Below, piece by piece: positions 47,170 through 55,271 of a stretch of DNA of 64,000 bases (positions within the stretch are counted from its first letter, which is position 1; every line of letters begins with the position of its first letter). Made by a program: the position numbers and the translations under genes. Below the pieces are notes generated by a model. The model did no database searches and was not told where the DNA came from. It worked only from the letters and a program-made list of their open reading frames with translations. Origin of the DNA: Dichetophora obliterata (lineage: Eukaryota > Arthropoda > Insecta > Diptera > Sciomyzidae); the NCBI GenBank assembly GCA_963920525.1, contig OY986438.1, positions 73,924,136-73,988,135 of the forward strand. Reading direction: 5' to 3'.

Positions 47170-47460
47170 CTAATAGGAAGTCCACCGTGGTTCCTTAAAG
47201 ATAGCTGCATACAAATTATAGACTTTTCTCATAGTTTGATATCGTGACCACAAAGTTGCGCAATTACAAATGTCACACATTTCCTTATCTAAATTTTCAG
47301 CATTACAGCAGTCTACCCTATGTAAACCATGCATATAGTATGCAAAACGTAGAGATGATCTCATTTCTGTAATCATGTCTTGAAAAGCTTTAACATGATC
47401 AGGGTCTATTGATTTTTCATATTTTTTTAAGAACTTTTCTAGTTCGCACGATGAAACCAT
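47170..47460 (-). CDS. Small cysteine-rich protein of the virus-like element, unknown function
   Basis: Ninety-six residues start at ATG 47460 (MVSSCELEKFLKKYEKSI). There is an N-terminal helix, then a cysteine group near residues 51-66 (DCCNAENLDKEMCDICNC), then a second helical part with YNLYAAIF. The layout (FLKK helix, Cys cluster near the middle, hydrophobic helix near the C-terminus) is the same as in the protein at 49049-49357, so the two look like distant paralogues. The Cys group might bind zinc. It faces the plus-strand gene at 47764 across a shared upstream region. I know no family for it. Confidence 0.6.
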   Translation of the reverse strand: MVSSCELEKFLKKYEKSIDPDHVKAFQDMITEMRSSLRFAYYMHGLHRVDCCNAENLDKEMCDICNCATLWSRYQTMRKVYNLYAAIFKEPRWTSY

Positions 47461-47763
47461 ATGTGATCGTTGATGGTGAGAGGTATACTTTAAACTAATC
47501 TATTTTTTAAAATTATTCTTTATTAAAACCATAACCGCGATAATATATAGATAAGAATGAAAATTTCTTGAATTTATCAAAACCCAAAACCGCAATAATG
47601 TCCAGATAAGAATTAAAATTTCTAGAAATGATTTTTCAACTCGCGCTCTAATGGGAAACACTATAAAATGTCAAGGAACTTATTGACATTTAACATTCAG
47701 TTTTTAATGTTTTGAACAAACGTTAATCAAGTCGTGAAAAGAAAAAACATATACAAAATTAAA
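47461..47763. promoter_or_regulatory. Shared upstream region of two divergent genes
   Basis: This 303-bp gap separates divergent genes at 47460 (minus) and 47764 (plus). It has a TATA-like box, ctataaaatg at 47661-47670, about 94 bp before the plus-strand ATG. It also has two accgc(g/a)ataat motifs (near 47535 and 47596) that resemble the inverted gcggttt motif of the neighbouring array. The regulatory role is inferred. Confidence 0.4.
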
Positions 47764-48102
47764 ATGAGTGAAATATTAGATGATCTCAATAATATTAAAT
47801 TAAATCAAAAAACAGGATTCATAAAGCAATGTTTAAGGTTGTCTGATATCCCTCTAAATAAACAATTACGAATTCTGAAAGCGGAACGGAAAGACACCAT
47901 CTTTGGGACAAAAATCATGCTGGAACTGGAAAAAAATGTAATCTTTCTACCACAATGCTATAATGAATTAAAGGATAAAACTCTGGAGGCGATGAACACA
48001 GGATCATTTACATTTAAAAAATTGATGGATGGCAACAGCAATAAAACTGATTTTGAGTTTTATAATACTGAAAAAAACAATAAAATTAAACAAAATAAAT
48101 AG
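47764..48102 (+). CDS. Small basic protein of the virus-like element, possible OB-fold
   Basis: The first ATG in frame is 47764 (MSEILDDLNNIKL), giving 112 residues. It contains LNKQLRILKAERKDTIFGTK, IMLELEKNVIFLPQCYNEL and a Lys/Asn-rich tail. The pattern of a basic strand followed by FGxxIxLELE and a VxFLP strand recalls small OB-fold proteins often found beside insect virus-like elements, which may bind single-stranded DNA. That is a weak structural guess. The gene converges on 48132-48902, with only 29 bp between the stops, where AATAAA-type signals lie (around 48107 and the opposite strand). Confidence 0.55.
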   Translation: MSEILDDLNNIKLNQKTGFIKQCLRLSDIPLNKQLRILKAERKDTIFGTKIMLELEKNVIFLPQCYNELKDKTLEAMNTGSFTFKKLMDGNSNKTDFEFYNTEKNNKIKQNK

Positions 48103-48131
48103 TTTTAATAAAAAATATATTTGATATGTTT

Positions 48132-48902
48132 TTATTTTAAATGTAAAATATCAGTACACTTATAAATGTAAAATTGATTATCAATAAATCGAACAAATCC
48201 AAATATTGATTTTTTACTACATTTAATATTCTTCAGAGTGCTGACTTTTTTATATTTATAGATAATCCCCATTAGTTGCTTTAGAAATTTGTCTTCGGAA
48301 AACCATTCGATATCGCTTCCAATATCCATTTTAGAGGGAGCAACGTGCATCAATTCAACAGTTTCATCCTTCAGCACTTCATCATTACACCATTGTTGAA
48401 TTATTTTTTTCAATCTACAAACTTCTACATTATTTTTAAAATTTATTTCAAAAGATGGTTTTTCCTTATGATTTTGTATAGTAATTGTAAATTCATCATC
48501 TTTAAATAAATTCAACACATTTAAATCGTCATGTTTAATGCATTTACTGCAACTAGCAGGTTGAACATCTTTTTTCTGTTCTTGTTCTTTAAGACTTTTT
48601 TTACGTTTTATTGATTTCTTTAGTTTTTTCAATACAGGTTCCCTGATATCGTCAATTGGTTTCTCTTCATCATGAGTTTCCTCAAACATTTTATTAAAGT
48701 TTTCATGACATTGCAAAAGTTCACTCCCGAAATAATGTTGCTGTTGTTGAGGTTGCATTTGATGATTTTGTTGCTCTTCTTCATTCTTACTAATATCATT
48801 TTTTGTGTCCTCTAATGCTTTATCCAAATTTTCATAACATGTCTGAAGTTCACTCAAAAAATCCATGTCCTTGTTAACACCCCAAAATACATCCTTATTC
48901 AT
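48132..48902 (-). CDS. Acidic, Gln/Lys-rich protein of the virus-like element, unknown
   Basis: The first ATG is at 48902 (MNKDVFWGVNKDMDF), giving about 256 residues; the open frame upstream of it lacks an ATG. The N-terminal third has an internal repeat: FLSELQTCYENLDKALEDTK and FGSELLQCHENFNKMFEETH. Then come a Gln-rich linker, a strongly basic stretch (KKLKKSIKRKKSLKEQEQKK) that looks like a nuclear signal, and a CxKC pair. The C-terminal half (FTITIQNHKEKPSFEINFKN onwards) is likely a folded domain with beta-strands. I do not recognise the family. Part of the accessory block between the Cys-rich genes. Confidence 0.6.
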   Translation of the reverse strand: MNKDVFWGVNKDMDFLSELQTCYENLDKALEDTKNDISKNEEEQQNHQMQPQQQQHYFGSELLQCHENFNKMFEETHDEEKPIDDIREPVLKKLKKSIKRKKSLKEQEQKKDVQPASCSKCIKHDDLNVLNLFKDDEFTITIQNHKEKPSFEINFKNNVEVCRLKKIIQQWCNDEVLKDETVELMHVAPSKMDIGSDIEWFSEDKFLKQLMGIIYKYKKVSTLKNIKCSKKSIFGFVRFIDNQFYIYKCTDILHLK

Positions 48903-48984
48903 TTTTTGTTTGTTAGTTGTACGTAAGGTGACTTTTGATTTTACACTATTACATGTTTTCAAAATGTTGAAACTATTTATAAGA

Positions 48985-49024
48985 AAAATTTTATATATAT
49001 TTATTTATTTATTTATTTATTTAT

Positions 49025-49056
<32 letters not shown>

Positions 49057-49062
49057 GAAAAG
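48985..49062. repeat. ATTT microsatellite
   Basis: About 17 copies of tttatttatt-type tetranucleotide with one interruption. The plus-strand frame over it (48865-49137) is an artefact. Confidence 0.9.
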
Positions 49063-49357
49063 AACAATTTTTACAACGGTTTAAATTATATATATTTGTA
49101 TAAAGTTGAATTATTTTATTCGCCTCATTTGCCATAAGTTCAAATGATGAACAACCACAAGTGTCTGGTCCAACTCTGCAATTATCATCTGACCACGGAC
49201 AGTTTTCAAAATGTTCACCAAATTGAGAATTTACTTTTCTCAAACTGTTTTTGTATTCCATTTTCGTTTGAATGTTAACAAGTCTATCCTTTTCATCCTC
49301 CGGTATGATATGTGAAAATTTTTTTAAAAAGTTATAGATATCCTTGATGGTAGACAT
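49049..49357 (-). CDS. Small cysteine-rich protein of the virus-like element
   Basis: The frame of 102 residues starts at ATG 49357 (MSTIKDIYNFLKKFSHII). It has an N-terminal helix, then cysteines near residues 53-69 (NCPWSDDNCRVGPDTCGCSS), a C-terminal helix with IIQLYTNIYNL and a terminal CKNC. The arrangement parallels 47170-47460, and both lie on the same strand, so I infer duplication and divergence. The 14-bp gap to the gene at 49372 suggests a shared transcript. The function is unknown. Confidence 0.6.
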
Positions 49358-49371
49358 ATTTTCTTCTAAAA

Positions 49372-50058
49372 CTACTGTATATTCATATGTAACGTTTGAT
49401 AATAAGCATTAACATCAATAATTGTTGGTTTTATACCATAATTTGACCGTTCGTATAATTCTTGTCGAGTGTTGTCATCATTATCATTTTGATTTATAGC
49501 GCCATTATATTCAAAGCAATAGAAATTAAGTGTACGTAATTCATAATTGCTATAGTAGGAACATTTAATTCGTATTTCAAATGTTTCATATTTTAAATTA
49601 AAGTGACGATGAAAAACTCCTGAACTTTCATAAATTCCACCAATTTGCATTTCTTTCTCTATTAGATTTCTCCTGAAAGCCTCAATTGCATCTTGAACAG
49701 AAAATTTCCTTTCTGGAGTTGGACTATGTCTATGATAACGTTCTAAATTTTGTTGATAGAGTGATTCATAAGAAGTCTCTCTGTATGAATATCTCAATGT
49801 TGTAGATGAGGGGGTCGTATTAATATTATCATATTTAACATTTTCCAATTGAAGGGTTATGTTTACTTTTATTTGAAGAGAAGTATTTGGGATCTGTATG
49901 ACAAAACTAACCTGTTTTCCATATTCAACATTGTAAAAAGTAGTAGTATTTTCATTTCGTTCATATATATAATTTCTAGTTTGATAGCATGCAATATGAT
50001 GTATTTGTAGTATTACGTAAGCAATAAATATAAATATTGAAAGGTTTCTTAAGATCAT
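49372..50058 (-). CDS. Secreted protein of the virus-like element, unknown
   Basis: The start at ATG 50058 gives MILRNLSIFIFIAYVILQIH, a clear signal peptide with probable cleavage after residue 22-25. The mature part has several N-glycosylation sites (NTT, NTS, NIT) and a Thr/Ser linker. It ends in a domain with HRHFNLKYETFEIRIKCSYY, NFYCFEYN and IIDVNAYYQTL. This C-terminal domain is clearly related to that of the neighbour at 50094-50621. There is no second membrane segment, so it should be secreted. Virus-coded secreted proteins of this type may act on the host, but I cannot name a function. Confidence 0.65.
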   Translation of the reverse strand: MILRNLSIFIFIAYVILQIHHIACYQTRNYIYERNENTTTFYNVEYGKQVSFVIQIPNTSLQIKVNITLQLENVKYDNINTTPSSTTLRYSYRETSYESLYQQNLERYHRHSPTPERKFSVQDAIEAFRRNLIEKEMQIGGIYESSGVFHRHFNLKYETFEIRIKCSYYSNYELRTLNFYCFEYNGAINQNDNDDNTRQELYERSNYGIKPTIIDVNAYYQTLHMNIQ

Positions 50059-50093
50059 GTTTTTGTGTTGAATCTTTCCCCGGCTGCAACTAT

Positions 50094-50675
50094 TTAAGTA
50101 ATGATCATAGATAATGTCTGTATATAGTCTTTTACATCTATAATTTCGACTTCCAATGGTTTATAATTTGGATCTTGAATTCGAATTCTCTGAATTTCAC
50201 CATTACTTAGAATTATTTGTGTATCAATTTCATGATATTCAAAGCAATTAATGCTCAATCTTCTCTCTTCAAATCTACTAATATAAGTACAACGAATTGG
50301 AATATCTATATTTTCATATTCAAGTTTAAAATATCGATAAAATGCTTCTACAGCTACAGCTGCAAATTCTACAGCTGTTGTTGTTGTTGTTGCCGTTGTT
50401 GTAGACAATTCTGTTCCTTTCTCAGTACTTAGTAGTTCAAAGATATTATGAGTTTCATCATTTAAATTTAACGGTTCAGTTTCATTCAACAACAAAAATG
50501 ATATATTAATGTTCAAGATATTATTATCAGATAGAGTTAAATTAAATTCAATACTTTTAGAGTTTTTATTAATGATAGGTATGGAAGTATTTTCTAACTT
50601 CCAAAATGGTACACTAGACACATTTCTTAAAACGAAAAATAATGTTAAAAATAGAATTAATTTTAATTAGAAATA
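50094..50675 (-). pseudogene. Paralogue of the secreted protein, without a start codon
   Basis: The open frame from 50621 downward encodes NKNSKSIEFNLTLSDNNILN, a Thr/Ala-rich linker encoded partly by CAA/ACA runs, then YRYFKLEYENIDIPIRCTYI, INCFEYHEI and IIDVKDYIQTLSM. These correspond block by block to the protein at 49372-50058. Upstream in the same frame (50622-50675) lies a hydrophobic stretch (LILFLTLFFVLRNVS) that fits a signal peptide, but a stop is reached before any ATG. Either the start codon mutated or a short upstream exon exists. The two genes lie head to tail, 35 bp apart, which fits tandem duplication. Confidence 0.6.
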
Positions 50676-50680
50676 ATTAA

Positions 50681-51013
50681 ATGAATATTGAAATAAATGA
50701 AGAAGCAACTAGAACAGATGGCAACCCTTGATAGAGTTGATGGCGGTGACCTAAAAAAATGGCTTACTGCTTTGAAGTGTCATATGATTAGCAGCCATAC
50801 AATTCATGAGAATGAATTAGAGGATCTACACATTCATATGCTAGTTTAAACAGTGAGTTGATCACAGCTTAATCACTCAAAGACTACTGATGAGGAATAT
50901 GTAGCGATTTCCGAAACAGACTGTCTAGTCAGCTAAGTGATTGACTCTATACAGAGTTGTTGTTGTTGCCTTCTTGAAAACTCACTTGATCTAAAGCTCA
51001 CACTCTTAATTCA
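50681..51013. repeat. 333-bp direct repeat, left copy
   Basis: It starts atgaatattgaaataaatga and is nearly identical to 51263-51601; differences are a few bases and the length of a gttgtt run. The near identity suggests a recent duplication, or LTR-like or flanking repeats of a small element between them (51014-51262). Confidence 0.9.
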
Positions 51014-51262
51014 TGTAATTATTCAATAGATCATAAAAACTAATTAACTTAACTATGGCAGAGCACGGCCAAATAAGTTTAATTAATATCAAATTTATTA
51101 AATAATCTAATAATTGATCGATTTTTCGGTCAAAGTCATGTGTAATTGAACATTTGGTTGTTAATTGTGAAAATAGCCACCTTTCAGTTAAAACACTAGC
51201 TTCTGGCGAAGCAAAAACTCGTTTCATTTCTATGGTGCATTTCGACAAACAATCGAACACCA

Positions 51263-51601
51263 ATGAATATTGAAATAAATGAAGAAGCAACTAGAACAGA
51301 TGGCAACCCTTGATAGAGTTGATGGCGGTGACCTAAAAAAATGGCTTACTGCTTTGAAGTGTCATATGATTAGCAGCCATACAATTCATGAGAATGAATT
51401 AGAGGATTTACGCATTCATATGCTAGTTTAAACAGTGAGTTGATCACAGCTTAATCACTCAAAGACTACTGATGAGGAATATGTAGCGATTTCCGAAACA
51501 GACTGTCTAGTCAGCTAAGTGATTGACTCTATACAGAGTTGTTGTTGTTGTTGTTGCCTTCTTGAAAACTCACTTGATCTAAAGCTCACAATCTTAATTC
51601 A
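51263..51601. repeat. 339-bp direct repeat, right copy
   Basis: Second copy of 50681-51013 in the same orientation. A broken short frame (LDRVDGGDLKKWLTALKCHM) is readable in both, which hints at a decayed Gag-like or host-derived coding segment. Confidence 0.9.
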
Positions 51602-51720
51602 GAATTAATTTCATCTTATGTTTTATTCTTAGAGATATACACGCTACTAAATTTCAGTATAAAATGATAAGAATATCTAGTTTGGCTGTTTTTATATAAA
51701 AAGTCTTTATTATGTTTTAT

Positions 51721-52044
51721 TTATTTATAATACATATTATTATGTAACATGTATTCATTTAAAAGTAACGCTGATTTTAAAGCACATCTTATTTGACGTT
51801 TTTTTCCTTTTTTGTTGTTGTTGTTGTTGTTGTTGTAGTGGTATTGACATTGACATGTTCTTGGATACATATTATATAATATTGATAAGTTTATTTCATC
51901 ACGTTGTGAAATATCTTCGATATTGAAAACACACTGTTTTAAAAATTCTTCAATCCATTTTTGTTTCTCCGTCCCCTTTACGTACACTTTTTTATTTTTC
52001 AATAGAAATTTAAAATATCTTTTGGGTGTTTTTAAATGAGTCAC
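51721..52044 (-). CDS. Small protein with Asn run in the virus-like element, unknown
   Basis: About 107 residues are open on the minus strand, but no in-frame ATG opens them; an ATG one base out of frame lies just upstream, so a small indel may have removed the start. The sequence has FKFLLKNKKVYVKGTEKQKW, a CQCQYHY group, an Asn run made by a gtt/gtt microsatellite (51815-51838), and a helical end. The layout loosely resembles the Cys-rich proteins at 47170 and 49049. The function is unknown. Confidence 0.4.
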   Translation of the reverse strand: MTHLKTPKRYFKFLLKNKKVYVKGTEKQKWIEEFLKQCVFNIEDISQRDEINLSILYNMYPRTCQCQYHYNNNNNNNKKGKKRQIRCALKSALLLNEYMLHNNMYYK

Positions 52045-52212
52045 TTCCGTAATTCCATGATAAATTATGATGATTTAATTTTAACCAATTGTCATATATT
52101 TTAAAACCTTGAACATCAACAGTTGCAAACATTGTGTTAAATAAATAGCCGCAGTCATCAAAACTCTTATTTATATAGAACGCATGTATATATTTTTTAT
52201 TAAATTATTTTT

Positions 52213-53395
52213 TTAATAACATTTGTGAGTGGTATATATATTCATACATTCATACATTTTATCGTGAATAAGCATACAATAAGCTGATGTACTTGGAGGG
52301 ACATTCGCTCGAAATTTTAATTCAATTCTAATATCTATTGGTCCTCCTTTTACACTCTCATTCTGATGAGAGACATTTAAAACAATTATTGGTGCAATGT
52401 TGACAAAATTTTCTGGTGATAAAAGTGGTTGTGGAGAACGTCCATAGTATCCTTGTTGAAATTTTTGATACATATCATAGAGTAAAGCGTAACGATTATG
52501 ATCAAATCTAATGTTGAGATCGTCATAGGGATATACATCAGAGTTAAGATGAACTTTTACATCTGATAAGTTACAATATATGAACTTATTATCGTTTCTA
52601 AATGCTAAAATTATGTATCGTGGTCTTTCATTTTCACCTGCTAGTTTGACATTCCATAAAATATTTGTACTTTCTACAAGAGAAGGATTATGATAAACAT
52701 CCCAGCTTCTAAACGATATATTAAGTGGTAGTTTACTATTTATTGTTTTTAACATTTTCAATCGGTAATCGTCTGAAAGTTGAATGTGTGGTACTTTCCA
52801 TGTGATATTCAAGAAGCTTAATACAAGATTATCGGTGATAGTAGTTGAACTCATAATATTCTTATCATCTTTAGTTCGCATCAAAATCAATTCATGTTTA
52901 CAATTCACAATTAATTTATCAAAATCTTCAGCAAATCCAAGTAAGGTCTTTAAAGGAACATAAAAATTAAAATGCCCCGTTTTAAGTAAAACATTATTTT
53001 TTTTCAAATGGACACCATCCAGCGTTTTGAAGATTTGTACTTTCGAATTTATTAAGCGATACATAATTTTTCATATCTGACGCGACTCCCAATTGTCTTG
53101 TACGATTAATTTCTACCCCATTCATCTCATAACGAATTTCATCAAATAAGTATGCTATACAATTGTTTAAGAGTTTAACAGTTTTTGAAGTAGAACTATC
53201 GCTGTTGGATACAAATCCCTCAATATACAAAACACTCTCACTTAGTAATACATACAAGTCCTGGTTTTGTATTGGTATACGTATTTCATCATTATTTTTA
53301 AATGATTGTAAATATGATGTATAGCTGTGATAATCTTTTTTCACTATACTATCGTCAATAAATGGTCTATACAGAACATTAATTACGTCACTCAT
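52213..53395 (-). pseudogene. Major capsid protein (double jelly-roll, Polinton/adintovirus type), frameshifted
   Basis: The start at ATG 53395 overlaps the stop of the small upstream gene. The N-terminal frame (52994-53395) includes YTSYLQSFKNNDEIRIPIQN, ESVLYIEGFVSN and CIAYLFDEIRYEMNGVEINR. The second frame (52213-53064) continues with FNFYVPLKTLLGFAEDFDKL, the WKVPHIQLSDDYRLKML block, YPYDDLNIRF, and VSHQNESVKGGPIDIRIEL near the end. These blocks are the ones I associate with the major capsid proteins of insect Polinton/Maverick-like viruses, which form the hexagonal shell. Together the two parts would be about 410 residues. The shift lies near 52990-53005, in an A/T homopolymer. No intact capsid protein can be made from this copy. 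Confidence 0.78.
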
Positions 53396-53563
53396 GTTGT
53401 TTTTTTAATTGTAATCCAATGCTTTCTAAAAACTCTTTGTTCGATTTTGTTAGATAAATTCTATGTGTGGGTTTTTTAAAAGTAGGTTTTTTATTTGAAT
53501 TTGATTCTTCTTTTGTTGTTGTTGTCGGTACATTAGTTTTTGCTTTTTATTAAAAACAATCAT
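53388..53563 (-). pseudogene. Small capsid-linked protein, frameshifted
   Basis: An ATG at 53563 opens MIVFNKK, and homologous protein then continues in another frame: TNVPTTTTKEESNSNKKPTF and YLTKSNKEFLESIGLQL up to the stop at 53388-53390. An A-run near 53543-53550 holds the break. The stop overlaps the capsid start as ATGAGTGA. I have seen this short Thr-rich protein with a YLTxxNxxFLxSxGL end directly before major capsid genes of such elements; its role is not known to me. Confidence 0.5.
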
Positions 53564-53566
53564 TCT

Positions 53567-53870
53567 TTATATAGGCTTTAAATGTAATCTTATTGATATT
53601 TTTTCACCACGGAAATTAATGAGGTTACCACCTTGATCAACGACTTTAAGAACAAGAGTGCTTATTTGTCTGGTATTAACTGGTAAGTATATAACATTCA
53701 ATGGTATTTCAGTAATTTTGTATCCTGAACATTTTTAGCTATATAATTATATTAGCTTCTTTCAACTCTTCAATGATAGATATTATTTTGTTATTATGGT
53801 TATTATGTCCAGCAGTTGATGATGATATAAGTAATCGTAATTGTATTTTTCATGATTATTATTTCTGTGA
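53567..53870 (-). pseudogene. Penton-like minor capsid protein, C-terminal remnant
   Basis: Two frames carry adjacent parts: RLLISSSTAGHNNHNNKIIS with IIEELKEANIII (53757-53860), and YKITEIPLNVIYLPVNTRQI then VVDQGGNLINFRGEKISIRL up to the stop at 53567. The position between ATPase and major capsid genes is where Polintons keep the minor capsid (penton) gene, and the beta-strand-rich end fits a single jelly roll. The N-terminal part is missing, cut off where the duplicated ATPase segment begins (53881). I hold the penton identity with moderate confidence. Confidence 0.5.
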
Positions 53871-53880
53871 GCTTTCTAAA

Positions 53881-54413
53881 ATCTGATACTAATCTGGTTT
53901 ATATCTGATACTGATCTGGTATATATCTGATACTGATCTGAGGTGTAACAGGTGGTGAAGTGATTTTTATATAAGTATGAAATTATCAAAACCTTTTCGA
54001 TACCGACCCTTGTTTATAGTATCATCTTTATTTATCACAGCAAAACCATACTTTTCTTTCCAACATTCTGAAATCCATGTTTCCAATAACATGATCATTG
54101 AAAATATGTTTTAAATTCATTTCACCTTGTTTGAATATAATAATCATGTTTGTAAAATCACGTATTAAATGCTTAGGAATTTTTGTATAGGTTTCACACA
54201 AATAAAAACAATCAATTTGTTTATGACGGACCATACAAAAATATTTTCGTATAGTGCTTTGTTTGTCACAAATAACATCATCAAAAATTAAAATTGAATT
54301 TGGTTTAGCTTTATCTATACTTATAACATCTTCGTTTTCTGAGAAAGTATAGAGATTTATTCCTTTTATTGGCACAATGAGTTTCTTCAAATATTCGTAT
54401 TTTGGTTGGTATA
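53881..54413. repeat. Tandem segmental duplication in the ATPase region, left copy
   Basis: This copy starts atctgatactaatctggttt and ends ttttggttggtata, and matches 54414-54969 with a few substitutions and a deletion of about 19 bases (attgcaaatctttataaac). The junction at 54413/54414 is visible because the ATPase reading continues only in the right copy. Confidence 0.9.
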
Positions 54414-54522
54414 ATCTGATACTAATCTGGTTTATATCTGATACTGATCTGGTATATATCTGATACTGATCTGAGGTGTAACAGGTGGTGATGTGATTTT
54501 TATATATGTATGAAATTATCAA
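54028..54522 (-). pseudogene. Duplicate C-terminal part of the packaging ATPase
   Basis: The frame repeats YQPKYEYLKKLIVPIKGINL, the Walker B region SILIFDDVICD and IPKHLIRDFTNMIIIFK from the full gene, but lacks the Walker A part and ends in altered residues. It arises from the 0.53-kb tandem duplication. It starts inside the tail of the full gene and cannot be an active ATPase. Confidence 0.85.
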
Positions 54523-54969
54523 AACCTTTTCGATACCGACCCTTGTTTATAGTATCATCTTTATTTATCACAGCAAAACCATACTTTTCTTTCCAACATT
54601 CATTGCAAATCTTTATAAACATTCTGAAATCCATGTCTCCAATAACATGATCATTGAAAATATGTTTTAAATTCATTTCATCTTGTTTGAATATAATAAT
54701 CATGTTTGCATTATCACGTATTAAATGCTTAGGAATTTTTGTATAGGTTTGGCACAAATAAAAACAATCAATTTGTTTATGACGGCCCATACAAAAATAT
54801 TTTCGTATAGTGCTTTGTTTGTCACAAATAACATCATCAAAAATGAAAATTGAATTTGGTTTAGCTTTATCTGGACTTATAACATCTTCATTTTCTGAGA
54901 AAGTATAGAGATTTATTCCTTTTATTGGCACAATGAGTTTCTTCAAATATTCGTATTTTGGTTGGTATA
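54414..54969. repeat. Tandem segmental duplication in the ATPase region, right copy
   Basis: Right copy of the duplication; it forms the 3' part of the ATPase gene and the sequence downstream of its stop. The ctgatact(a/g)atctgg short repeats near 54415-54470 occur at the start of both copies. Confidence 0.9.
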
Positions 54970-55228
54970 AAGATTTTGAATATATGTATATGTTTTTAAA
55001 CTTTAAGCCATTGGGATCCACAATAAGACTAATCATAACGTTAGTTTTACCACAATTTGATGGTCCAACAAATAATGCACGAATTGAATTAGGTAAAAGA
55101 GGACTGTGAACAATTTTGCTTATTTTATCGCTATCATTAAATAAGTCAGCATTATGAACATTAAGCTGAATACGTTGTTTAATTAACCTCTTTTTGAATA
55201 CTATATTAAATGGAATATAAATCATCAT
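54500..55228 (-). CDS. DNA-packaging ATPase (A32/FtsK-HerA type)
   Basis: I place the start at ATG 55228 (MMIYIPFNIVFKKR); the open frame upstream of it overlaps the divergent gene and looks non-coding. This gives about 242 residues, the usual size for Polinton ATPases. Walker A is GPSNCGKT at residues 55-62, Walker B is IFIFDD at 127-132, and a sensor-like DCFYLCQTYTKIPKHLIRDN follows near 150-170. The protein should pump genome DNA into preformed capsids using ATP. It diverges from the core-protein gene with a gap of only 43 bp, so the two promoters must overlap. The frame is intact, in contrast to most neighbours. A tandem duplication copied its 3' half. Confidence 0.88.
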   Translation of the reverse strand: MMIYIPFNIVFKKRLIKQRIQLNVHNADLFNDSDKISKIVHSPLLPNSIRALFVGPSNCGKTNVMISLIVDPNGLKFKNIYIYSKSLYQPKYEYLKKLIVPIKGINLYTFSENEDVISPDKAKPNSIFIFDDVICDKQSTIRKYFCMGRHKQIDCFYLCQTYTKIPKHLIRDNANMIIIFKQDEMNLKHIFNDHVIGDMDFRMFIKICNECWKEKYGFAVINKDDTINKGRYRKGFDNFIHI

Positions 55229-55271
55229 TCCCTTTTTATACTCACAACCAAATGTTAATTTTATTTTGAAA

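Noticed and set aside
48865..49137. Plus-strand frame rich in LFIYLFIY
   Set aside because: It is produced by the ATTT microsatellite and is antisense to called genes.
54028..54522. A second ATPase gene
   Set aside because: It is a partial copy from the 0.53-kb tandem duplication and lacks the Walker A region, so I list it as a pseudogene only.
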